6,037 nt of DNA, from the NCBI GenBank assembly GCA_964458125.1, contig CAYWHE010000233.1, forward strand, positions 1 through 6,037, in the 5' to 3' direction. The position numbers and the translations under genes were made by a program. Under the pieces are notes generated by a model. It had not been told where the DNA came from, did not search any database, and saw only the letters and a program-made list of their open reading frames with translations. The stretch's first letter is position 1. Each line of letters begins with the position of its first letter. Origin of the DNA: CAYWHE01 sp964458125 (lineage in GTDB: Bacteria; Bacteroidota; Bacteroidia; AKYH767-A; OLB10). Shown here piece after piece: positions 1-5,238 of the stretch.

Positions 1-1
1 T

Positions 2-64
2 TACCTGGTAAGGATATTGTCCGGCGAAAAGGCCTGGAATGTGAAGGTGGTGGTGGAGCGGTGA
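2..64 (+). CDS. C-terminal end of a probable T9SS-sorted secreted protein (partial)
   Basis: Only the last 20 codons are in the window, in plus-strand frame 2, ending at a TGA at 62-64. The translation begins YLVRILSGEK and ends NVKVVVER. This matches the usual end of the type IX secretion C-terminal sorting domain (Por_Secre_tail / TIGR04183), where a G-x-Y-hydrophobic-V-R strand, a short turn with a glycine, and a K-hydrophobic-V-V-x-basic strand close the protein. In that family the tail sends a protein exported by Sec across the outer membrane, where it is usually cleaved and the protein anchored or released. The cargo domain lies outside the window, so the function of the protein cannot be stated. 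The gene converges on the epimerase/dehydratase gene. The assignment rests on a short stretch; plus-strand frame 1 is also open here (stop at 67-69) but reads as a glycine-rich sequence that resembles nothing I know. Confidence 0.6.
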   Translation, partial: YLVRILSGEKAWNVKVVVER

Positions 65-148
65 TTTAATGTCTTTGAATTTTAGTTTGTTTAAGGACCA
101 CCCCAACCTTCAACAGTTCTTTCCAATCATCAGAAATCCGGCACAGGT

Positions 149-1672
149 TTAAATCATTTCCTTTTCAGAAAGGATACGGAACGCATTACCGAGGTTAGCG
201 ATGATGTCGGAGGCCAGAAGACTTTGCTCGGTCTGAACCGAAAGCGCCATGTCACCTGCCAGTCCGTGTAAATATACGCCGCCAAGGGCGGCCTGTTTCG
301 GTGTGAGGCCCTGAGCCAGCAAACCGGTGATGATGCCGGTCAGGACATCGCCCGATCCGGCCGTGGCCATGCCCGGGTTTCCGGTAGGATTGAAATAGCA
401 GGTTCCGTCCGGGCAGGCTATGGAGGTATAATGTCCTTTAAGTAACAGGTAAACGTTGTGTTTTTCTGCAAATTCCAGTTGTATGCGGTTCCGATCAAAA
501 TGGTCGGGGGCCTTTCCGACCAGGCGTTCGAATTCGCGGGGATGGGGTGTAAAGATGCTTCCGGGCGGTATCCCTTCCAGCCAGGCAGGATTGGAGGCCA
601 GGAGGTTGATGGCATCGGCATCAATGACCATGGGTTTCCGGTATTCCCGGATCATGTTTTTCAGGGCCTTTCCGGTGGCTTCGCTGGTACCGATACCGCA
701 TCCCACACCAATAGCGTCATACTTTTCCGTGGCCATGGCATCCGTAAAACAATCCCAGTCGGAGTCGCCCGAGAACATGGATTCGGGAACGGCAACGGGC
801 ATGAGTTTGAATACGCTTTTTGGTATATGCACGGTGAGCAAACCAGCGCCGCTGCGCAGGCAGGCCCTGGCCGCCAGGATGGCCGCTCCGGCCTTGCCCA
901 TGCTTCCGCATACCAGCAGGGCGTGTCCGAAGGTTCCTTTATGTGAAAACGAATTCCTGGGTGCGGCAATGATTTTCACGTCTTCTTTTTCCAGCATGAA
1001 AAAAGAAGTGTTGCAGCCGGCGATAAATTGCTGATCCAGCCCGATGCCGAGTACCGTAACCCTGCCCGTATACGCATCATTTTCAGGGAAGAAAAACGCG
1101 CGTTTCATCAGTTGAAAAGTGAGCGTATGGGTTGCTTTCACGATGGTTTCCCGGTGGCCTGCCGAGGAGCTGTCGGCAAAAAGCCCGGAAGGGATGTCGA
1201 TGGCAATAACGGGCAGCCCTGATCCGTTGATGATGCCGATAACGGAGGCTGCCAGACCCTCAGGAGGCCGGTTCAGGCCGGTACCGAACAGGGCATCAAT
1301 GAGCACACTGCCGGATTCGAATTCAGTCACGTCCCCGGGCTGGTAAACATTACGCACCAGGCCCAGGTCGAGCTGCATGAGGCGGGCTTCGTTGATGCGG
1401 CAATCGGAGGATGCCGCACCGCCGCCGTGAATGATGTAAGGAATCACCTCATACCCGTCCCTATATAACAGGCGGGCGATGGCCAGGCCGTCACCCCCGT
1501 TGTTGCCGTTGCCTGAAAAAACATAAAACCGCTTTCGCCGGTCATAGCGCTGCCTGATCCAGCTAAAACAGGCATTGGCGGCCCTTTCCATCAGGTCGAT
1601 GGATTTTACCGGCTCCCGTGCAATGGTGTATGCATCGGCCTCACGGATTTGTTCTGCTGTTATTATTTTCAC
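149..1672 (-). CDS. nnr: Bifunctional NAD(P)H-hydrate epimerase / ADP-dependent NAD(P)H-hydrate dehydratase
   Basis: This cytosolic metabolite-repair enzyme restores NADH and NADPH that have become hydrated. The N-terminal YjeF_N domain interconverts the R and S hydrates, and the C-terminal ribokinase-like domain dehydrates S-NAD(P)HX using ADP. The protein is 507 residues, close to the usual length of about 500-515. N-domain signatures are GNGNNGGDG at 54-62, IDALFGTGL at 125-133 and IDIPSGLFAD at 158-167. C-domain signatures are HKGTFGHALLVCGS at 244-257, GVGCGIGT at 322-329, VIDADA at 349-354, TPHPREFERL at 375-384 and the anion-hole/catalytic TAGSGDVL at 437-444, with the likely catalytic Asp at 442. 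Both domains look intact. The frame is open back to an ATG at 1783, but that adds 37 unrelated residues inside the upstream gene. Family members start at the equivalent of KIITAEQIREAD, so the GTG at 1672 (or the adjacent TTG at 1675) is preferred. It begins about 11 nt after the MBL stop codon and is probably cotranscribed with it. No Shine-Dalgarno sequence is visible. Confidence 0.95.
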   Translation of the reverse strand: MKIITAEQIREADAYTIAREPVKSIDLMERAANACFSWIRQRYDRRKRFYVFSGNGNNGGDGLAIARLLYRDGYEVIPYIIHGGGAASSDCRINEARLMQLDLGLVRNVYQPGDVTEFESGSVLIDALFGTGLNRPPEGLAASVIGIINGSGLPVIAIDIPSGLFADSSSAGHRETIVKATHTLTFQLMKRAFFFPENDAYTGRVTVLGIGLDQQFIAGCNTSFFMLEKEDVKIIAAPRNSFSHKGTFGHALLVCGSMGKAGAAILAARACLRSGAGLLTVHIPKSVFKLMPVAVPESMFSGDSDWDCFTDAMATEKYDAIGVGCGIGTSEATGKALKNMIREYRKPMVIDADAINLLASNPAWLEGIPPGSIFTPHPREFERLVGKAPDHFDRNRIQLEFAEKHNVYLLLKGHYTSIACPDGTCYFNPTGNPGMATAGSGDVLTGIITGLLAQGLTPKQAALGGVYLHGLAGDMALSVQTEQSLLASDIIANLGNAFRILSEKEMI

Positions 1673-1686
1673 CAATGGTCTTGACG

Positions 1687-2631
1687 TTAATTGAACCTGG
1701 CCGTTTCCAGTCCCCTGGCGGCCATGGCATCTCTCAGCATTTTTCCTTCCCCATGCAAAGTATAAATTTTTTTCGGACTGCAAAAGTCCACCACCCGGAG
1801 GATGTCCTCCCAGTCGGCATGATCGCTGATCATCAGTTTCAGGTCATGTTTCAGCTGGAGTTTCTCCCAGCCGGAGGCAAAGGCCAGGATATGCTTCTGG
1901 CTCCTGCGGAAGTTCCGGAAATGGTAAGGAGGGGCCAGATAAATCCCGTGCCTGATTTGTTTAAACGCCGCAGCCTGATAGGGTGTCCAGGCTCCCAGGT
2001 CCATGCCGAACGATTCGTACAGCCGGTTAAAATGTCCGATATCGGGATGCACCATGACCAGCCGTTCCGGGCACTGTTCGGCCAGCAGGCGGCACAGGCG
2101 CTGCGCCTTACCCATGCTGTATGCCGCTACAATGATGTTGCGCCCTTCCATTTCCCTGATCTTTCTGATCTCCCCTGCCGGATCCGGATGCCGCACCGCC
2201 GGGTCGGCAAAGGTGGTTTCGGTGATGAGCACATCGGCTTTGCAAAACTGATACGCTTCGGCTGTCGGGTCGGACTGCAGCTTGAAATCTCCCGTATACA
2301 GCCAGCGTTCCCGGCCGTCATCCAGCAGTACCTGGGCGCTCCCCAGCATATGACCGGCCGGTAACAGGGTGATTTCCACATCGCGTATACGAAAAGGCTC
2401 CCCGAATGGTTGTTCCCGGAAACGGCCCGTGGCTTTGTTCCTGTTCCTCAGCCTCACCAGGGCCGAAGTGGGTTCCGTACACCACATCTGCAGGGAAAAA
2501 GGATTGGCATGATCGGCATGGGCATGGGTGATAATGGCCTCCGGAACAGGTCTGGAGGGATCCAGGTAAAAATTTCCCGCCGGACAAAACAGTCCCGACG
2601 GAGTATAAATAACCATTCCCTTATACGTCAT
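1687..2631 (-). CDS. MBL-fold metallo-hydrolase, ligase-associated exonuclease-like
   Basis: A 314-residue metallo-beta-lactamase-fold protein. The metal-site motifs are all present: HAHADH at 36-41, PAGHMLGS at 91-98 (His94), YTGDFK at 112-117 (Asp115), SDHADW at 269-274 (His271) and LHGE at 292-295 (His293). The start (YTPSGLFCPAGNFYLDP...PEAIITHAHADH), the SMGKAQR segment at 172-178 and the FASGW...SDHADW...LHGE ending resemble the 'ligase-associated DNA damage response exonuclease' family (TIGR04122), which is related to SNM1/CPSF-type nucleases. The likely role is a zinc-dependent nuclease acting on DNA, or possibly RNA; substrate and direction cannot be read from the sequence. The ATG at 2631 is preferred over the in-frame ATG at 2667. 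It has a GGAGG five bases upstream, and conserved homology begins just after it. The gene overlaps the end of coaE by 11 nt. No ligase or helicase gene lies in the window. The MBL hydrolase call is firm; the exact subfamily is less so. Confidence 0.88.
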   Translation of the reverse strand: MTYKGMVIYTPSGLFCPAGNFYLDPSRPVPEAIITHAHADHANPFSLQMWCTEPTSALVRLRNRNKATGRFREQPFGEPFRIRDVEITLLPAGHMLGSAQVLLDDGRERWLYTGDFKLQSDPTAEAYQFCKADVLITETTFADPAVRHPDPAGEIRKIREMEGRNIIVAAYSMGKAQRLCRLLAEQCPERLVMVHPDIGHFNRLYESFGMDLGAWTPYQAAAFKQIRHGIYLAPPYHFRNFRRSQKHILAFASGWEKLQLKHDLKLMISDHADWEDILRVVDFCSPKKIYTLHGEGKMLRDAMAARGLETARFN

Positions 2632-3232
2632 GGACACCTCCGGCGGCAGCCTTTTGAAGCCTGTCATACACCTTCAGCACCTGGGGAATCAGCAGTTGCT
2701 TTTCATCGTTGACGATGATAAAATCACACCGGCCCGCTTTCGTTTCATCATCCGACTGGGCGGCCATAATGGCCCTGACCTCCTCCTCCCCTGCCCGGTC
2801 CCGTTTCATCGTTCGCTGCAATCGTAAAGCGACCGGGGCCGTCACCAGGATAACGCTGTCCAGGCCGGCATCAGCACCCGATTCAAATAATATGGCCGCT
2901 TCCTCCAGCACAAATGGCACTTCTTTCTGTCCGGAACACCAGTTGACGAATCGTTCCTGCACCAGGGGGTGGATTAGCTTCTGAACCACCTCCCGTTTGT
3001 CAGGATCGCGGAACAATTGTTCACGCAACCGTTTCCTGTCGGGAAGGCCCTGTTCTCCGATCACTTCCGGGCCGAACAGCTGTTTCAGTTTTTCTTTGAC
3101 CCCCGGTTCCGAGTTGGTAATCCGTGCGGCCTCCGTATCGGCAACAAAAACCGGAATTCCCAGCCTGCTGAAAATACAGGCCACCACTGTCTTCCCGCTG
3201 CCGATACCACCGGTGAGGCCGACCTTGAGCAT
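2621..3232 (-). CDS. coaE: Dephospho-CoA kinase
   Basis: This cytosolic enzyme catalyses the last step of coenzyme A synthesis, the ATP-dependent phosphorylation of the ribose 3'-hydroxyl of dephospho-CoA. The protein is 203 residues, the normal size for the family (about 195-210). The N-terminal P-loop GGIGSGKT is at 8-15, and VADTEA at 30-35 carries the likely catalytic Asp32. The IHPLV motif at 87-91, EEAAILFESG at 110-119 (the substrate-binding LLFE region), the TMKRDR lid-type segment at 141-146 and the CDFIIVND ending at 169-176 follow the family order. The ATG at 3232 overlaps the stop codon of the ybbR-like gene by one base (TAATG), which suggests translational coupling. The 3' end overlaps the MBL gene. 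Nothing appears truncated. Confidence 0.97.
   Translation of the reverse strand: MLKVGLTGGIGSGKTVVACIFSRLGIPVFVADTEAARITNSEPGVKEKLKQLFGPEVIGEQGLPDRKRLREQLFRDPDKREVVQKLIHPLVQERFVNWCSGQKEVPFVLEEAAILFESGADAGLDSVILVTAPVALRLQRTMKRDRAGEEEVRAIMAAQSDDETKAGRCDFIIVNDEKQLLIPQVLKVYDRLQKAAAGGVHDV
2636..2641 (-). promoter_or_regulatory. Shine-Dalgarno-like GGAGGT before the MBL gene
   Basis: On the minus strand GGAGG (2641-2637) lies five bases before the ATG at 2631, inside the last codons of coaE. It supports the 2631 start over the in-frame ATG at 2667. The other genes here show no such site, as is usual in Bacteroidota, so it may be a chance product of coaE codons. Confidence 0.4.
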
Positions 3233-4227
3233 TACCGTGCCGATAATATTTTAATAAAACCCGGCTGAATCCGGGCCCGGTAAACGCCGGCCGGAAGATG
3301 ACACAGTTCCAGGCGGGTATGCCTGCTCTCCTGCTGCCCGTCCTCCTTCATTCGTGCGCAAACACGAAACTCCTCCGTGTTCACCTGGTCTATCATTTTC
3401 AGGGGAACCTGGTAGGTGATCCTGACCTTATCGGGCAAAACGAGCAATCCGTCACTTCCCGCATCATTCAATTCAACCCCTACCTCCACGTCCGCTTCGG
3501 CCAGCTCCTCCACCGGAATATAGGCCCAAACCTGGGGGGGATTGACTTCTATGCCGGCGACGGCCGGAGGCTTGATGCCCAATGGCAGAATGGCCTTATG
3601 ATTCAGCTGGGTGACGTGCAGGGGCTGGGTTTCCACGAAACTGATTTTGGCCAGCGCTTCGGCAGAGCCTGCGATTTCTATACTGTCCGGTTTCACGATA
3701 CAGCCGTAAGGCGCAAAAAACTGCTGCTTGCAGGACACCGTTACATCCGGTTTTACGCGCACCTTCTTTCTGAATTTGGCGGAAAAATCAAAGGTGATAT
3801 ACTCCGGTGTAATATGCTTCACGGTCATTTCAGGCTGTATGCCGGTGACTTCCCGGGTGAGGATGTTTCGGGCAGGGATCATCACCGAATTTCGGGCTGC
3901 GCCCAGCGGGGCCGTGAGCAATTCCACATCCACATCGAGGCTCTCCAGCTTCTGCCGGAAAGAATAAGCGATCAGGTCGAAACCCCTGGCCTGCAGTTCC
4001 ACATCCAGGGTTCGGGGCAATTCACTGGTGATGTTTTTACGGAAAGGCAAATTGCGATAATCCAGCCGGAAGGAAAAGTGACCCGTATACGGCTTGTTCA
4101 GGGCGGTAAAAATCCAGCAAACCGCGGCAATCAGCACACAAACCAGGAAAACCGTGATGCGGCTGTTGGAGGTGATACTCCTCGTGATTTTCCTGCTGAT
4201 TGCCGTCTCCTGATTGTAAGCCTTCAT
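3232..4227 (-). CDS. YbbR/CdaR-like single-pass membrane protein
   Basis: A 331-residue protein with a short, basic N-terminal cytoplasmic segment and one strong transmembrane helix at about residues 24-42 (TVFLVCVLIAAVCWIF within it). The remainder is a large, probably extracytoplasmic beta-rich region. That part looks like successive YbbR-type repeats: a first unit with LPRTLDVELQARG at about 69-81, then a unit around 150-225 with the recognisable PDSIEIAGSAEALAKI pattern, and a third ending in the KVRITYQVP strand. In Firmicutes the YbbR protein CdaR binds and regulates the diadenylate cyclase CdaA; in Bacteroidota the protein is uncharacterised as far as I know, and no cyclase gene is in this window. 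Its position between yajC and coaE is a context I recall from Bacteroidota genomes. The TAATG overlap with coaE couples the two genes. The ATG at 4227 is the only start preceding the membrane helix. Confidence 0.82.
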   Translation of the reverse strand: MKAYNQETAISRKITRSITSNSRITVFLVCVLIAAVCWIFTALNKPYTGHFSFRLDYRNLPFRKNITSELPRTLDVELQARGFDLIAYSFRQKLESLDVDVELLTAPLGAARNSVMIPARNILTREVTGIQPEMTVKHITPEYITFDFSAKFRKKVRVKPDVTVSCKQQFFAPYGCIVKPDSIEIAGSAEALAKISFVETQPLHVTQLNHKAILPLGIKPPAVAGIEVNPPQVWAYIPVEELAEADVEVGVELNDAGSDGLLVLPDKVRITYQVPLKMIDQVNTEEFRVCARMKEDGQQESRHTRLELCHLPAGVYRARIQPGFIKILSAR

Positions 4228-4357
4228 CCGTTCCGGATTGATGTGGCTAAATTAAAAATAATTCCCGGATTGGGGCGGGTGCATGACAGGCCGGCATCCG
4301 GGCCATCCCAAAGCAACAACCTGGACTGAACAGCTGTTTGAAAAAAATTCCCGTTAT
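4228..4357 (-). promoter_or_regulatory. yajC-ybbR spacer / putative leader with inverted repeats
   Basis: This 130-nt gap is the only sizeable break in the minus-strand cluster. It holds a perfect 10-bp palindrome, AACAGCTGTT, at 4329-4338. It also holds a 7-bp inverted repeat CCCGGAT/ATCCGGG at 4264-4270 and 4296-4302, and a 5-bp hairpin AUCCG-GAA-CGGAU at 4238-4226 whose last two bases are the AU of the ybbR start codon. The octamer CCGGATTG occurs twice on the plus strand, at 4233-4240 and 4265-4272. On the minus strand TTGCTTTG (4316-4309) is one base off the Bacteroidota -7 consensus TAnnTTTG, but I see no good -33 TTTG at the right spacing. The region may hold an internal promoter or leader; function is unproven. 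Confidence 0.3.
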
Positions 4358-4690
4358 TTATTTGGCCGGTGCGGCAGGCTTTTCCGTCATGTATTGTTTG
4401 GTTGCTTCCGCTGAAATGGCTGATTTTTCAATCTTCAGCCTGACATTGGTATCCACCTCGATCATAAAGGTTTTATCGTTCACCTCGGTGATCCGGCCAT
4501 GCAATCCGCCAATGGTGACTACCTTATCACCCTTCTGAATGCTTTCCTTGAACTGCTTTTCCGTTTTGGCCTTTTTCATCTGCGGCCGGATCATGAAAAA
4601 ATAAAAAATAATGATGATGAGTCCGATCATCAGAATTTGCTGCAGTCCTCCGCCTGCTGCAGAAGCCTGTAATAAAATGGTGTTTATCAT
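4358..4690 (-). CDS. yajC: Preprotein translocase subunit YajC
   Basis: A 110-residue inner-membrane protein, the normal size for YajC. A short periplasmic N-terminus leads into one transmembrane helix at about 17-33 (LQQILMIGLIIIIFYFF), followed at once by the signature MIRPQMKKAK at 33-42. The cytoplasmic domain follows, with KGDKVVTIGGLHGRI at about 53-67 and the DTNVRLKIEKSAI strand at 79-91. YajC associates with SecDF-YidC and the SecYEG translocon and is an accessory factor of protein export. It is 18 nt downstream of the DUF1573 gene and has no Shine-Dalgarno; the sequence before the ATG is A/C-rich, as is common in Bacteroidota. A run of seven T follows the stop codon on the coding strand, but I see no adequate stem before it. 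Confidence 0.96.
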   Translation of the reverse strand: MINTILLQASAAGGGLQQILMIGLIIIIFYFFMIRPQMKKAKTEKQFKESIQKGDKVVTIGGLHGRITEVNDKTFMIEVDTNVRLKIEKSAISAEATKQYMTEKPAAPAK

Positions 4691-4708
4691 GTAGATTTGG
4701 TTTGGGTA

Positions 4709-5200
4709 TTATTTTCCTTCTGAAATTTCTGCGCTGATGGTCAGCACCCTGGTATTGGGAACGGTATTGGCTACCAGCGAAACGGTCTTGCTGACCATGC
4801 CCGACTTCCCGTGACTGTCGAACTGCACATCCACCTTTCCTTCACCGCCGGGGGGAACGGGTTCTTTGGAATAGGAAGGAACCGTACAGCCACAGGAAGC
4901 CTTGGCCGACAGGATGAACAGGTCGCTTTTTCCGGTATTTTTAAATTTAAAGGTAAAATCCACCACATCGCCCTGTTTGATTTCTCCAAAGTGATGGTTG
5001 GTGGTTTCAAACGAAAAAACGGGCAGGTTATCCTGGCTCTCGCCGGCGGCCGTTGCCGGGTTATCAATCAGGTCGGGCGACACCACCGGCTCTCCGGGCT
5101 TGGGTTTGCAGGATAAGAACATGCACAGCAGCATCAGCAGAGCGGCATGGTTCAACAGGTATCGCCACCTTGTGGCTGATGGTTGATGATTGGTTTTCAT
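4709..5200 (-). CDS. DUF1573 domain lipoprotein
   Basis: From the ATG at 5200 the protein is 163 residues. It has a lipoprotein signal: n-region MKTNHQPSATRWRY, hydrophobic core LLNHAALLMLLCMFLS and the lipidated Cys at 31 (FLSC, a loose lipobox). A Pro-rich linker of about 30 residues follows, then one DUF1573 domain (PF07610, an immunoglobulin-like/ASH-type fold) from about 61 to 160. Domain hallmarks are FETTNHHFGEIKQGD, FKFKNTGKSDLFI, the SCGCT motif at 102-106 and PPGGEGKVDVQFDS. The likely place is the cell envelope; the function of the family is unknown. An earlier in-frame ATG at 5242 overlaps the nusB stop codon as ATGA and would give 177 residues. It is a real alternative, but its extra 14 residues are polar and lengthen the n-region unusually. 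DUF1573 between nusB and yajC is an arrangement I recall from Bacteroidota. Confidence 0.88.
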   Translation of the reverse strand: MKTNHQPSATRWRYLLNHAALLMLLCMFLSCKPKPGEPVVSPDLIDNPATAAGESQDNLPVFSFETTNHHFGEIKQGDVVDFTFKFKNTGKSDLFILSAKASCGCTVPSYSKEPVPPGGEGKVDVQFDSHGKSGMVSKTVSLVANTVPNTRVLTISAEISEGK

Positions 5201-5238
5201 TTGTTCAGGCGAATCAGTTGATTGAAATCTTTGCTTAT

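Noticed and set aside
93..110. AAGG...CCTT hairpin between the convergent genes as a bidirectional terminator
   Set aside because: The stem is only four base pairs with a ten-base loop and no adjacent T run, too weak for an intrinsic terminator.
69..152. A 27-codon plus-strand frame (MSLNFSLFKDHPN...) in the convergent gap
   Set aside because: Too short to judge, no start signal, overlaps the end of the epimerase/dehydratase gene by four bases, and no known small-protein pattern.
456..1034. Two overlapping plus-strand open frames of 192 and 162 codons
   Set aside because: Both are antisense to the epimerase/dehydratase C-domain; their composition is that of shadow frames.
1618..2364. A 248-codon open frame on the plus strand
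   Set aside because: It is antisense to the MBL gene and the start of the epimerase/dehydratase gene, both of which have intact catalytic motifs. No recognisable domain.
3298..4329. A 343-codon open frame on the plus strand
   Set aside because: It lies almost wholly antisense to the ybbR-like gene, resembles no family I know, and its His/Gly/Gln-rich composition fits the complement of a real coding strand. The minus-strand gene has a clear membrane helix and YbbR-type repeats.
4340..4357. T run just after the yajC stop as an intrinsic terminator
   Set aside because: There are seven T on the coding strand, but the only stem before it is a three-pair CCG/CGG with a long A/T-rich loop.
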